64,000 nt of DNA from NCBI RefSeq assembly GCF_000313565.1, contig NZ_HE578928.1:1-64000 (forward strand), written 5' to 3'. The position numbers and the translations under genes were made by a program. This stretch comes from Dielma fastidiosa. Lineage in GTDB: Bacteria > Bacillota_I > Bacilli_A > Erysipelotrichales > Erysipelotrichaceae. The notes beneath the pieces are model-generated. The model made no database searches. It was not told the DNA's origin and saw only the letters and a list, made by a program, of their open reading frames with translations. Below, piece by piece: positions 51,684 through 61,750 of this stretch; position 1 is the first letter of the stretch, and each line of letters opens with the position of its first letter.

Positions 51684-53663
51684 CTATTCACCCCTCAGTT
51701 CGATAATCATATCACGCAGTTCGGCAGCACGCTCGAAATCCAATGCCTTTGCCGCTTCCTTCATTTCTTTTTCCAGTGATTCAAGCAGTTTAACCTTGTC
51801 CTTCTTGCCCAGCTTATTTTTCTTCTTCATGTAAGCAGTCGCCATTTCCTGCGTTTCTTTGCTGTGCATTACTTCATGCACTGGCTTAATAATTGTTTTT
51901 GGAATGATATTATGCGCCTTATTGTATTCAATCTGTATTCCGCGGCGTCGATTTGTCTCATTGATGGCTTTACTCATACTGTCAGTCATCTTATCCGCAT
52001 ACATGATGACTCTGCCATCTGCATTACGAGCAGCTCGGCCGATAATCTGAATCAAAGAACGCTCACTTCGCAAGAAGCCTTCCTTATCTGCATCTAAGAT
52101 GGCAATTAAGGATACTTCAGGAATATCCAGACCTTCACGCAGCAGGTTGATACCGATCAGCACATCAATTTTACCTAGACGCAGATCGCGGATAATTTCA
52201 CTGCGTTCAATGGTTTTAACTTCATGATGCAGCCAGCCAACCTTCAGATCCAGCTGTTTCAGATAATTTGTCAGCTCCTCAGCCATGCGTACAGTGAGAG
52301 CTGTAACTAAGACACGCTCATTGCGCTCAATGCGGGTGCGGATCTCATCAACAAGATCATCAATCTGTCCGGCAGTCGGCCGTACTTCCACCTGTGGATC
52401 AAGCAGACCCGTAGGACGAATAATCTGTTCGACAATTTCACCATGCGTCTGTTCCAGCTCATAATCGCCGGGTGTCGCTGATACATAGATTGCCTGATTG
52501 ATCATCGACGTAAATTCTTCAAAGCGCATCGGTCGGTTATCCAAAGCACTTGGCAGACGGAAGCCATAATTAACCAGTGTTTCTTTACGGGCGCGGTCGC
52601 CGTTGTACATACCGCGGATCTGCGGCAGTGAAACATGGCTTTCATCGACAATCAGCAGAAAATCCTTTGGGAAATAATCAAGTAAAGTATACGGTCTTTC
52701 ACCAGGCTTGCGGCCGTCAATATGCCTTGAATAGTTTTCAATACCCGGACAGACGCCAAATTCACGAAGTGCTTCTATATCATAGGAAGCGCGCTGTTCA
52801 AGCCGTTGTTTCTCAAGCAGCTTACCTTCTCTTTCAAGCTCAGCACTCCGCTCTTTCAGCTCCTCGCCAATCGTATCACATGCCCGCAGCAATATATCTT
52901 TACGGGTTGCATAACCGCTGGCAGGATACATGACATAGACGCTATACGCATTTAAAAGCTTGCCGGTCAGCGGCTCAACCTCACAAATACGTTCAATTTC
53001 ATCATCAAATAATTCAATTCTCAGCATATAGCTGTCCGTATGGCCCGGTGCTACTTCGATTACATCGCCGCGCACACGGAAACAGCCGCGCGTCAAATCA
53101 ATATCATTGCGTTTGTACTGACGGTCTACCAATTGTTTCAGCAAGACATTGCGGTCAATAACTTCACCAACCCGCAGTGTAAAAAACATCTCCCGGTATT
53201 GTTCCGGATTGCTGGCGCCATAGATACAGGCTACCGACGCAACAATAATCGTATCCCGGCGTTCAAGCACTGAATTGACCGCCGCCATCCGCAGCATATC
53301 CAGCTCCTGATTTGTTGTCGCTGTTTTATCAATATAAGTATCAGAGCTTGGCAGATAAGCCTCCGGCTGATAATAATCAAAGTTGGAAACAAAATATTCC
53401 ACACGGTTCTTTGGAAAGAATTCCTTTAACTCCGCATACAGCTGTCCGGCCAGTGTTTTATTATGTGCAAACACCAGCGTCGGCCGATTCATCGCCTGAA
53501 TGACATTGGAAACGGTAAATGTTTTACCAGTACCTGTCGCGCCGAGCAATACCTGGCACTTTTTCCCTTCCTTCAGACCATTCACTAACTCTTCAATCGC
53601 TTTAGGCTGATCACCCTGAGGCTGGTAGGATGAAACCAGTTCAAATAATTGTTTATCTTCCAT
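51684..53663 (-). CDS. uvrB: UvrABC system protein B
   Basis: 659 aa. Walker A '[10 protein letters not shown]' (41-50), the beta-hairpin '[19 protein letters not shown]', helicase motif '[10 protein letters not shown]', the 'GRAARN' motif VI and a C-terminal UVR motif ('[17 protein letters not shown]') for UvrC contact are all present. It verifies damage and positions the UvrC cuts. The start overlaps the ctpA end by 11 nt with GGAGG inside that gene, so the two are translated in series. Confidence 0.97.
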   Translation of the reverse strand: MEDKQLFELVSSYQPQGDQPKAIEELVNGLKEGKKCQVLLGATGTGKTFTVSNVIQAMNRPTLVFAHNKTLAGQLYAELKEFFPKNRVEYFVSNFDYYQPEAYLPSSDTYIDKTATTNQELDMLRMAAVNSVLERRDTIIVASVACIYGASNPEQYREMFFTLRVGEVIDRNVLLKQLVDRQYKRNDIDLTRGCFRVRGDVIEVAPGHTDSYMLRIELFDDEIERICEVEPLTGKLLNAYSVYVMYPASGYATRKDILLRACDTIGEELKERSAELEREGKLLEKQRLEQRASYDIEALREFGVCPGIENYSRHIDGRKPGERPYTLLDYFPKDFLLIVDESHVSLPQIRGMYNGDRARKETLVNYGFRLPSALDNRPMRFEEFTSMINQAIYVSATPGDYELEQTHGEIVEQIIRPTGLLDPQVEVRPTAGQIDDLVDEIRTRIERNERVLVTALTVRMAEELTNYLKQLDLKVGWLHHEVKTIERSEIIRDLRLGKIDVLIGINLLREGLDIPEVSLIAILDADKEGFLRSERSLIQIIGRAARNADGRVIMYADKMTDSMSKAINETNRRRGIQIEYNKAHNIIPKTIIKPVHEVMHSKETQEMATAYMKKKNKLGKKDKVKLLESLEKEMKEAAKALDFERAAELRDMIIELRGE

Positions 53664-55155
53664 TCACGACCTCCATAGCTTTTACAAGCTGTGTATCCAG
53701 CTCAGTCTTATTTTCAAACCACGTATAAGTAGTTGCCGAAAATAAACGAACCAGCAATTCCGTATCAATAACCCCCGTTTCTGTCAAATCATTATCCCTT
53801 TGAAAGGCCAAGATTGCCTGCCTTGTAGCTTCTGAAAAATAACCGTCTGTACGATCGACAGAATAGCCGTTAAACTGCAGATAATATTGAGCGGACTGCA
53901 CGTTTTGAGCCACTGAATCAACCTCATAAACCGTATCATCTTCATAATAACTGATACTTAACGCTTTCGGCAGATCTACATCATAATCCGGCGTGATACC
54001 TACACCATTAATCTTATTATCCTTCGGTGTCAGCCATTGAGCTACCGTATATTTAATAGCACTGCCGTCGCGGAATGGAATTGACTGCTGAACCGTTCCC
54101 TTACCATAAGTCAGCTTACCAATCACATCCACATCTTTTTGTTCCTTTAAAGCAGCTGTCAGCACTTCAGCCGCTGATGCGGTATTTTCATTCACCAGCA
54201 ACGCGATAGAATCAAAATCATAATTATGAATATTACTCTTTGTTTTATATTCCGTAATCTCTCCCGCGCGGTCTTCCTGTTTTAATATAACCGTATCATC
54301 AGGCAGGAAATAAGACGCTGTATCCACAACACTTACCAGATAGCCGCCGGTATTATCACGCAGATCGATAATCAGCTTGTTAATGCCCTGCGCCGCAAAT
54401 TCTTCAAGATACAGGCCTACTTCGTGAGCGGTAGTTTCCGCAAAGGAGCTGATTTCTAAGATACCGACTTGATCCAGCACATAACCATAGGCAGAATTTT
54501 CAATCTCCGCCCGTGTCAAAGTAACATCCATTTCTTCACCGCTGCGATCAAGCACTAAGACAACATCCTTGCTTTCACTCTCGGTAATCATACTTTTTAT
54601 TTCTGTACTTGTTTTCCCTTCAACACTCTGATTATTGATTTTTAAAATTGCGTCACCAGCCAGCAGACCGGCTGCCTCAGCGGGTGAATTTTTGATGATT
54701 CGGGTAATGACAGCCCGATCACTGGTCGGAAAATACTGAATGCCGACACCCTCAAAGCTGCCTTCCAGATTGCTGATAAAACGATTCATTAATTCCGCAT
54801 CCATATACATCGTATGCGGATCACCGCCGCTGTCGACAAGTCCATTAATAGCACCGTCAAGCAATGTATTTTCTAAATCATCCATATCCTTGCCAAAATA
54901 CCATAGTTCCTTCATTACTTCATAAACCGTATTCATTTTATTTGAACTGGCTGACATACCGGAATTTCCCGGCTGAACAAATGAAGATAATGCGAAACCA
55001 GCGGTAAAGAATAGCGCACAGGCCAAAATTGTACCCATGATCTGACGCTGTTTCTTTCTTCTTGCCGCAATTTCATCCGGCCAGCGATGCCGAACCAGTT
55101 TTACCCGAACCACTTTATTTTCATCAGAGAAATTTTCTGTATTTTTTTCTTCCAT
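53653..55155 (-). CDS. ctpA: S41 carboxy-terminal processing peptidase with PDZ and peptidoglycan-binding domains (500 aa)
   Basis: The start is the ATG at 55155 (MEEKNTE) after AGAAGGTG. A basic cytoplasmic stretch, one membrane helix (about residues 42-60), a PDZ domain (about 110-195, '[36 protein letters not shown]' region) and the S41 catalytic core follow, with Ser in '[14 protein letters not shown]' and Lys in '[10 protein letters not shown]'. The C-terminal ~65 residues form a PG_binding_1-like domain ('[30 protein letters not shown]'). It is therefore an outer-surface protease held at the wall, similar to CtpA/CtpB. It probably processes wall or envelope proteins. Confidence 0.92.
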   Translation of the reverse strand: MEEKNTENFSDENKVVRVKLVRHRWPDEIAARRKKQRQIMGTILACALFFTAGFALSSFVQPGNSGMSASSNKMNTVYEVMKELWYFGKDMDDLENTLLDGAINGLVDSGGDPHTMYMDAELMNRFISNLEGSFEGVGIQYFPTSDRAVITRIIKNSPAEAAGLLAGDAILKINNQSVEGKTSTEIKSMITESESKDVVLVLDRSGEEMDVTLTRAEIENSAYGYVLDQVGILEISSFAETTAHEVGLYLEEFAAQGINKLIIDLRDNTGGYLVSVVDTASYFLPDDTVILKQEDRAGEITEYKTKSNIHNYDFDSIALLVNENTASAAEVLTAALKEQKDVDVIGKLTYGKGTVQQSIPFRDGSAIKYTVAQWLTPKDNKINGVGITPDYDVDLPKALSISYYEDDTVYEVDSVAQNVQSAQYYLQFNGYSVDRTDGYFSEATRQAILAFQRDNDLTETGVIDTELLVRLFSATTYTWFENKTELDTQLVKAMEVVNGR

Positions 55156-55202
55156 AGAGACACCTTCTTTTATCATGTTGATATTTTACCACAAACTCAA
55201 TA

Positions 55203-55230
55203 AAACTAAAACGAGAGAGCATTTGCTCTC
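55203..55230 (-). terminator. terminator overlapping the FemX-like stop
   Basis: On the minus strand GAGAGC-AAAT-GCTCTC followed by TCGTTTTAGTTTT; the stem includes the stop codon of the gene ending at 55229. Confidence 0.65.
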
Positions 55231-56485
55231 AGACTATTTTTTTCAAACGATTATAGATTGCAAACATCATCGCATCGATCGGCAGAATAAAGTCACCCAC
55301 CAATTCCTCCACATGACCGCCAAATCCTTTTTTAAATAGATAAACGCCATAATCGTCAGCCTCTTTATTAAAATCACCGCTTGTACCATAAAAATTATAA
55401 CGCTTAAAGCCATGGTTCAAGGCATATTGAATCATCGTCCACTGAATCGCATACGGTCCGTTAAAACGCATATATTCATCATAAGCCCCACTAGACAGAT
55501 AAATCATTTCATTACCGTTCAGCGTGATAAAAAAGGCAGTTGCCAAAGGTAATTCATTACCTTCTTTAGCTTTCAGCTCCTGGGCCTCTTTTAATCGGCG
55601 CTGCGCAATCTCAATCGCCTCATCGACAACCTTTAAACGTTTATTAAACTTTTTAGAATTTGGCTGTTTAACCAGCATCTCTTCAACTTCCGCTTTCTCT
55701 TTCAGCTGATTATCAAGATCTGCCTGCATGTTTGCTTCATATTTATCCAAATCTAAAACTGCATACGGCACTTTGACGTTTTCTTCACCGTAACAGCGCA
55801 TCTGCCGCTGATAAAATTCCAATTCACGGTCTTTAAACCCCCGGCGTTCACTGGTATGATCCATCATTTTCTTAAAAATCGGCAATTCATCATAAGAAAG
55901 AAAACGCACATCAATTCCCATCTTAACCGTCTTATTGATTGACCAACGTGTTTGCTGATCCATTTCTTTCAAGATTGTATCCGCATCCTTACCTTCTAAA
56001 TCAAGGACAAACATCCATCTTACCTGCTGATCATCCCTAAAGCCTTTTGTTTCTCCGCAGTAATGACAGCCCATATCGATTAGATTTTGAACAATGTCAT
56101 GATTATCAAAACCGCCTTCAACAAGATCCCCATTGATATCACGCTCCTGCAAACAGACATAAGGATCAATCCTTAAATAAAGGCCCTTACGCGCATGACA
56201 GTAATCTTTTATATTTCCCAGGAAATATTTTAATAATTCTTTATTCTTATAGTCAAGAAGGAAACCGCGCTGAGCATAAAAGTAACGGAATTTCTTCATC
56301 ACCGGCATTGACACCAATAGAGTTGCCGCAATAATTTCATCCTTCTCTTTCACGCCTAAATAAGCACCTTCCCAGCCGCCTTCTGCTTTTATATCATAAG
56401 CTTCCTTACTTTGCATGAAGCTGCCATATTGATGGTGCTTTGCGAAAGCCGTATATTCCTGTTCATTTAATTCACAAAATTGCAT
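55229..56485 (-). CDS. FemABX-type peptidyltransferase (MurM/FemX-like, 418 aa)
   Basis: Two GNAT-related domains, with the family hallmark of a long helical arm (about residues 255-310: 'NMQADLDNQLKEKAEVEEMLVK...RLKVVDEAIEIAQRRLKEAQELK') that binds tRNA or the peptide stem. 'YLSSGAYDEYMRFNGPYAIQW' and 'FKRYNFYGTSGDF' are typical of the C-terminal half. FemX/MurM enzymes add the first bridge amino acid to lipid II from aminoacyl-tRNA. The ATG at 56485 has GAGGA upstream. It lies next to the wall-hydrolase and ctpA genes. Confidence 0.92.
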   Translation of the reverse strand: MQFCELNEQEYTAFAKHHQYGSFMQSKEAYDIKAEGGWEGAYLGVKEKDEIIAATLLVSMPVMKKFRYFYAQRGFLLDYKNKELLKYFLGNIKDYCHARKGLYLRIDPYVCLQERDINGDLVEGGFDNHDIVQNLIDMGCHYCGETKGFRDDQQVRWMFVLDLEGKDADTILKEMDQQTRWSINKTVKMGIDVRFLSYDELPIFKKMMDHTSERRGFKDRELEFYQRQMRCYGEENVKVPYAVLDLDKYEANMQADLDNQLKEKAEVEEMLVKQPNSKKFNKRLKVVDEAIEIAQRRLKEAQELKAKEGNELPLATAFFITLNGNEMIYLSSGAYDEYMRFNGPYAIQWTMIQYALNHGFKRYNFYGTSGDFNKEADDYGVYLFKKGFGGHVEELVGDFILPIDAMMFAIYNRLKKIV

Positions 56486-56626
56486 GTCTATTCCTCATTT
56501 CGTCTAAGCTATTATACCACAAAGAAGCTGTTTTCACTCATGAATCAAGGCCAGAACAAGTAAATATAAGAAAAGCGTAAGAATCCTTGATAAATTAAGC
56601 CAGCCTAATTACCGCAAGCTTAACAC

Positions 56627-56657
56627 AATAAAAAAACCTGGCATATTTACCAGGTTT
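56627..56657 (-). terminator. rho-independent terminator after the M23 hydrolase
   Basis: On the minus strand AAACCTGG pairs with CCAGGTTT, loop of 8, followed by TTTTATT. It lies 7 bp after the hydrolase stop. Confidence 0.85.
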
Positions 56658-56663
56658 GCTGCA

Positions 56664-58049
56664 TTATAAGCCTAACATATCTTCCGGACGTTCACGGCAA
56701 GGCACTGCCCAGCCGCGGGCAGAACAAGCTGAGCTTGTATTCCAGCCGCTGCCGCCTGAGAAGTCAGCTGTTGATTGGAACCAGTTATATACATCAGCTA
56801 CACTTTGTGATCCCATATTAACAATTTCAAAATGTAAATGGGGTCCCGTTGAGTTGCCGGAATGTCCAACCGCACCAATTACCTGTCCGGCATTCACCTG
56901 ATCACCCGCTTTAACCGGGAACGGCTGCTGTGACATATGGAAGAATGAGAACATATAGGTTGTACCATTTACTTCTCCAATTAATGAAATCGTATTGCCG
57001 CCGCCATAAGGCCAGCCAATCCAGTTTCCTAAATAACCGCCGTTAGAAGGCGCCGGATTATTAGCATAGGCCACAATACAGTTTGCCGGTGCCACGATCG
57101 GCGTACCGATTGATGCCGCAAAATCAAGACCAAGGTGAGCTGTATTAGTACCATAATAAGCCCAAGTACCCGCGGAAATCGTATAACCTGAAACAGGTAC
57201 GATAAAGCCGTTGCTGCCTTCATAATTGCCAATAACGGTTTCACTTAAATTAGGAATAATACTTAAGATATCTGAACCTGCCTGAGCATTTGTACGCTTT
57301 TCTTCTTCTAAAATAGCCTGCTGCGCATGCAGTTCATCAATAACTCGCTGCAGCTCATCTTTAGCGGCCTGCAAGCTTTCCTTCTGATCCTCAAGCAATG
57401 CCTGCTGGTCAATAGCTTCCTGCTTCAGACGATCTAATTCACTCTTATCAAAGTTAAGCTGTTCAATCTGTTTATTCAATTCTTCAATATTACCCTGTTC
57501 ATAGGCGGTAATATCCTGCAATACAGAAATGCGCCGAATCATATCAATCAGATCACTGGCACCCATGATAATATCAATATACGCATTGACGCCAACATAA
57601 GACTGCATGCTGACCATGCCATCCTTGATTTGACGGTCACGTTCCTCAATATCCGCTTCCTTTTCGGCAATCTGTTCCTCAAGCACTACGATACTGTTTT
57701 CTATTTCAGCGATGCTGGCTTCCAATGCCGTAATCTGATTATTCAAATCTTCAATCTGTGTTTCATAAGCCTTAACCTGAAGACCAGCGGCACTGATATC
57801 ACCCTCAAGAGCAGCGATTTTTTCACCGATTTCACCGGCAATCGCCTGATAATTAGCGGCCTGTTCACGATACCACGCCTTAAATGCCTTACATGTATCG
57901 GCATCCTCCTGAGTCTGTAAAGGTCTTGAACAAAAATCAATATAATAACTCTCCTGACCGCTGAAATCATCCGCCTTCAGCGTTGATGGCACTAAGGTCA
58001 TCACAAACATTGAGGCGCTCAGCATGAGTATTTTCATGTTTTTTTTCAT
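56664..58049 (-). CDS. EnvC-like peptidoglycan hydrolase: coiled coil plus M23 domain (461 aa)
   Basis: The start is the ATG at 58049 (MKKNMKIL), 5 nt after GAGGTGG, and overlaps the ftsX stop (ATGA). Signal peptide to about residue 28; Cys-rich pair (FCSRPLQTQEDADTCK) after it; a long coiled coil (about 60-250); then an M23 peptidase domain with 'HLGLDFAA' (His and Asp zinc ligands) and 'GPHLHFEI' (second HxH motif), both intact, so active enzyme. Coupled to FtsEX in the order ftsE-ftsX-hydrolase, as with EnvC (E. coli) or PcsB/CwlO: FtsEX drives its activity from inside the cell. Confidence 0.92.
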   Translation of the reverse strand: MKKNMKILMLSASMFVMTLVPSTLKADDFSGQESYYIDFCSRPLQTQEDADTCKAFKAWYREQAANYQAIAGEIGEKIAALEGDISAAGLQVKAYETQIEDLNNQITALEASIAEIENSIVVLEEQIAEKEADIEERDRQIKDGMVSMQSYVGVNAYIDIIMGASDLIDMIRRISVLQDITAYEQGNIEELNKQIEQLNFDKSELDRLKQEAIDQQALLEDQKESLQAAKDELQRVIDELHAQQAILEEEKRTNAQAGSDILSIIPNLSETVIGNYEGSNGFIVPVSGYTISAGTWAYYGTNTAHLGLDFAASIGTPIVAPANCIVAYANNPAPSNGGYLGNWIGWPYGGGNTISLIGEVNGTTYMFSFFHMSQQPFPVKAGDQVNAGQVIGAVGHSGNSTGPHLHFEIVNMGSQSVADVYNWFQSTADFSGGSGWNTSSACSARGWAVPCRERPEDMLGL

Positions 58050-58966
58050 CGTTTCCACCTCAAATATTTATTCACAGAGAAGAAGCTGCCGATCAAACCA
58101 ACAGCCATACCGCAGCCAACAAGCGCTAAGCACACATAACCGCCAAACGGCATCAGCGGCTGCAGCGGGAACATTTCCGTGAAGAAAACACCGCCTAATG
58201 ATTTATAGAGCATGTTATAAGCGACAAAGGTAAAGATAACTGGAATAACCGCCCCCATAAAGCCGATTACCATACCCTCAATCATAAATGGTGTCTTAAT
58301 AAACCAGTTTGCTGCCCCGACATTACGCATAATAGCAATTTCTTCATTGCGGGCATAAATCGTCATTTTAATCGTATTAGAAATCAGGAAAATCGCCAAA
58401 AGACTCAGCGCTAAAATAAAGATAGCACCGCCGTTACGGATAGAATCAAAGGCCGTAATCATCTGATTAGCACTTGCACCGCCATATTCAGCACTTTCAA
58501 TGCCGTCCAGCTTTAATATTTCTAAACGCACGTTTTCAATCTGTTCCGGATCAGTTACCTCGATAATAAACGCATTACGCAGCGGATTATTCTCACCGGT
58601 ATAGCGTTCATAATAACTGGCACTGCCGCCGGTACTCTTGATATATTCCATAAATAAATCGAATTCTTCATTCTTATCTGAAAATTCAACGGACTTCACA
58701 TAAGCGATCGTATTCAGCTGACTCTCAAGATTTTGAATGTCTGCTTCTTCACTGACCGTCGGTGCTACCTTCACATGTATCTTTACACTGTTTTCAAGAT
58801 TATGTGTGAAACTGCCGATATTGCCGGCAACCAGCAAAAAACAAGCCATTAAAACAAGCGTCACTGTGACCGCACTGGCTGCCGAAATCGACATTGCCAA
58901 ATGTCTGAAAATACTTTTAAACGCCGCTTTGATATGGTAAGGGATACTCTTAAAAAACTGAATCAT
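58046..58966 (-). CDS. ftsX: cell division protein FtsX
   Basis: 306 aa. One N-terminal helix, a large extracellular loop (about residues 50-170, with 'VKIHVKVAPTVSEEADIQNL'), then three further helices (about 178-300), the FtsX topology. 'NTIKMTIYARNEEIAIMRNVGAANWFIKTPFMIEGMVIGFMGA' is a signature of the family. Start overlaps the ftsE stop (ATGA) and its own stop overlaps the next gene, so three genes are translationally coupled. It transmits ATP binding by FtsE to the hydrolase outside. Confidence 0.95.
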   Translation of the reverse strand: MIQFFKSIPYHIKAAFKSIFRHLAMSISAASAVTVTLVLMACFLLVAGNIGSFTHNLENSVKIHVKVAPTVSEEADIQNLESQLNTIAYVKSVEFSDKNEEFDLFMEYIKSTGGSASYYERYTGENNPLRNAFIIEVTDPEQIENVRLEILKLDGIESAEYGGASANQMITAFDSIRNGGAIFILALSLLAIFLISNTIKMTIYARNEEIAIMRNVGAANWFIKTPFMIEGMVIGFMGAVIPVIFTFVAYNMLYKSLGGVFFTEMFPLQPLMPFGGYVCLALVGCGMAVGLIGSFFSVNKYLRWKR

Positions 58967-59646
58967 CGGATATAACCTCCCTTAGCACTGTCAGCACTGA
59001 CATTTCCCTGTTCCAGCGAAATCGTGCGTTTTTTATATTTATTAACCAAGGTTATATCATGAGTCACCATCAGAATCGTCGTACCTTCTTCAACGTTGAT
59101 TTTTTCCAACAGTTCAAGAATTTCGTTAGACTTCTCCGGGTCTAGGTTACCGGTTGGTTCATCAGCAATCAATACTTTTGGTTTATTGGCAATCGCGCGG
59201 GCGATGGTCGCACGCTGCTGCTGACCACCGGATAATTGGTTAGGAAATGATTTAGCCTTATCACTTAAATCGACCAGTTCCAAAACCTCGCGCACCCGGC
59301 GGCGGATTGAGACCTTATCTTTACCAATAGCTTCAAGCGCAAAAGCGACGTTCTCAAAAATCGTCATATGCGGAAGCAGACGAAAATCCTGGAATACTAC
59401 ACCGATATTACGGCGGTAATACGGAACCCGGCGATGCTTCAGCTTGCCGACATCGATGCCTTCAACGCTGACTGTACCGGCCGTCGGTATTTCTTCACCA
59501 TCCAGCAATTTTATTAAAGTTGATTTCCCTGATCCGGTTGGACCAATTATGTAAACGAATTCACCATCGTTAATTTGTAAGTTGATATTGTCTAGAGCAT
59601 TGACTCCATTTTTGTAACATTTTGATACGTTTTCTAAATAAATCAA
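58963..59646 (-). CDS. ftsE: cell division ATP-binding protein FtsE
   Basis: The start is taken as the TTG at 59646 ((M)IYLENVSK), 9 nt after AAGGA. Upstream the frame runs through a terminator hairpin and a -10 box, so earlier starts are excluded. Walker A 'GPTGSGKSTLIKLLDGEE', signature 'LSGGQQQRATIARAI', Walker B 'VLIADEPTGNLD' and the FtsE-typical 'NIGVVFQDFRLLPHMT' are present. About 227 aa, the normal length. It powers FtsX and so the wall hydrolase. Confidence 0.94.
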   Translation of the reverse strand: MIYLENVSKCYKNGVNALDNINLQINDGEFVYIIGPTGSGKSTLIKLLDGEEIPTAGTVSVEGIDVGKLKHRRVPYYRRNIGVVFQDFRLLPHMTIFENVAFALEAIGKDKVSIRRRVREVLELVDLSDKAKSFPNQLSGGQQQRATIARAIANKPKVLIADEPTGNLDPEKSNEILELLEKINVEEGTTILMVTHDITLVNKYKKRTISLEQGNVSADSAKGGYIR

Positions 59647-59680
59647 GATCTCACATCCTTCACGTATCATTATAACACAA

Positions 59681-59716
59681 AGAGAGTTCCATTTTAAATT
59701 AAAATAGAACTCTCTG
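59681..59716 (-). terminator. strong terminator after yitT
   Basis: AGAGAGTTC(C)ATTTTAA pairs with TTAAAATAGAACTCTCT (15 bp or more, one bulge), with TTTGTG after it on the minus strand. It separates yitT from ftsE; a -10-like TATAAT (59674-59669) follows at once. Confidence 0.8.
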
Positions 59717-59730
59717 AATACCAATATTTG

Positions 59731-60615
59731 TTACTTTTTAATGAGGCCGTTGCGATTCTCCTCCAGATTCATCGTAAAGCCGTTGCCTTTAACTTCTTTC
59801 GCATCTTCAACGATCATAAACGCATTAGGATCAGCACTGATTACCAGCTTATTCAGCATCGGATACTGTTTATTCATAATCACAACCAAAATCACATCTT
59901 TTTCTTCACCTGAATATCCGCCCACACCTTTTAAAATAGTCGCGCCGCGGTCTAATTCAGTATGAATCATGTCAAGAATTTCTTTTGTATGCTCAGAGAT
60001 TATAAAAATTGACTTCGTTGACTGACCGCCAAAACTCAATGCCTTATCAACCATATAGGATGATGACCAGACGGATAAGATACCAATCAGCGCCGCCTCG
60101 ACAGAATGTGTCGCGATTCCCAGCAATACAGTCAAGCCATCGGTAATCATCACTAATGTGCCTAAAGGAATATTTGTATATTTATGCACGATGAGCGGCG
60201 GGATATCCATACCTCCGGTAGACGCTCCGGTTCTGAATACTAAACCAACGCCTAAGCCCAGCACTACACCACCGTATAAACTGGCAAGAATCGGATTGGC
60301 CGTCAGCTGCCGATCTGCCAGAAATAAAGTAATGATGTTTAGAAAAAAGGGATAAGCGATTGTTGAGAGGGCGGTTTTGACAGCAAAGCTCTTACCAAGA
60401 ACTACGGAACCAAAAAGGAAGAAGCCAAAGGTCAGCACCGTGATCAATAATTCCGGATCGATATGAAAGACCGGGTATAGTGCCACCGATATACCGGCTA
60501 AGCCACCGGAAAGAATATTATTAGGTAAAATGAAACCGGCAACCGCGAAAGCTACCAAAAAATTCCCAGCTAATACAAGAAAATAATCAAACAGATGACT
60601 TTTATCTAATTTCAT
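59731..60615 (-). CDS. yitT: YitT-family membrane protein (294 aa)
   Basis: The ATG at 60615 follows AAAGGAGG by 6 nt. Six membrane helices (about residues 10-180) with 'FILPNNILSGGLAGIS' and 'GLVFRTGASTGGMDIPPLIVHKYTNIPLG' (YitT/DUF161 signatures), then a cytoplasmic C-terminal DUF2179 domain ('KSIFIISEHTKEILDMIHTELDRGATILKGVGGYSG'). The function is unknown, though transport of small molecules is suggested for the family. It is in its own unit between prfB and ftsE, and each is followed by a terminator. Confidence 0.92.
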   Translation of the reverse strand: MKLDKSHLFDYFLVLAGNFLVAFAVAGFILPNNILSGGLAGISVALYPVFHIDPELLITVLTFGFFLFGSVVLGKSFAVKTALSTIAYPFFLNIITLFLADRQLTANPILASLYGGVVLGLGVGLVFRTGASTGGMDIPPLIVHKYTNIPLGTLVMITDGLTVLLGIATHSVEAALIGILSVWSSSYMVDKALSFGGQSTKSIFIISEHTKEILDMIHTELDRGATILKGVGGYSGEEKDVILVVIMNKQYPMLNKLVISADPNAFMIVEDAKEVKGNGFTMNLEENRNGLIKK

Positions 60616-60628
60616 AGCAATCCTCCTT

Positions 60629-60654
60629 TAAAAAAAGTAGACAAGCGTCTACTT
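60629..60654 (-). terminator. rho-independent terminator after prfB
   Basis: On the minus strand AAGTAGAC-GCTT-GTCTACTT followed by TTTTTT; the prfB stop (60649) lies inside the stem. Confidence 0.85.
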
Positions 60655-61750
60655 AATCTGTGATTTCAAATAAGCGAAGATGAACCCGTCCAAATCACCA
60701 TCCATGACAGCTTGGACATTGCCCGTTTCATATCCGGTACGCAGATCCTTTACCATGCGGTATGGCTGAAATACATAGGAACGTATCTGAGAACCCCATT
60801 CGATTCGCTTCTGTTCACCCTTAATATCTGCAAGCTTGGCTTCCTGTTCCTCAATCATCTGCTGATAAATGCGCGATTTCAGAATATTCATCGCCTGTTC
60901 ACGGTTTTCATGCTGCGAACGGCCGGCCTGACAGCTTGCTGTTAAACCTGTCGGCTTATGGGTAATACGGACTGCCGAATCTGTTTTATTGATATGCTGA
61001 CCGCCGGCGCCGGAAGCCCGGTGCGTATCAACGATCAAGTCATTGGGATTCAATTCAATTTCAATTTCGTTATTGAACTGCGGCATAATATCTACGGAAG
61101 CAAATGAAGTATGACGTCTTCCCGAAGAATCAAAAGGTGAAATGCGGACTAAGCGATGCACACCTTTTTCAGCTTTCAGATAGCCATAAGCCAAATCACC
61201 CTCAATCAGTAAGGATACTGATTTCAGGCCAGCCTCTTCACCATCCAGATAATCAAGCACAGTGCATTTATAGCCTTTGCTTTGCGCCCAGCGTGAATAC
61301 ATCCGATAAAGCATTTCTGCCCAGTCCTGACTTTCTGTTCCGCCGGCACCAGGATGCAGTTCAAGGATAGCACTTGAGTGATCATATTCATGAGACAGCA
61401 GAACCTTCATCTCAAACTTCTCAAAAGCGTCCTCCGCTTCATGATATTCTTCCTCAAAAAGTTCAAATAATTCAGCATCCATCTCACTTTTTAAAATAGC
61501 TGCTGTTTCTTCCATGGAAGCAAATGACGTATTCAGCTTTTCATATGCCGATACAACATCCTTCAGCGCATTCAGTTTATTGATAATACTCTGGGCATGC
61601 CTTGCATCATTCCAGAAATTCTCACTTTCACTTTCCGCGGTTAATTCATTAATTGTCTGTTTTTTAGCAGGTAAGTCAAAGTGAATCACCTAACTGCTGC
61701 AGCTTGCTGCAATAGTTATCGACTCCCTGTTTAATTTCAAATAATTCCAT
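60649..61750 (-). CDS. prfB: peptide chain release factor 2, programmed +1 frameshift
   Basis: Two frames make one protein. From the ATG at 61750 (1-nt overlap with the secA stop), 24 codons run into an in-frame TGA (61678-61676). The context is CTT-TGA-C after AGGTGA, the classic RF2 frameshift site. A +1 slip joins 'LGDSL' to '[12 protein letters not shown]', as in other RF2 proteins. The downstream part has 'SPF' (anticodon-like recognition of UGA/UAA; in 'RISPFDSSG') and the GGQ motif ('[18 protein letters not shown]'). RF2 reads its own UGA, so low RF2 raises frameshifting. Total about 366 aa. Confidence 0.95.
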
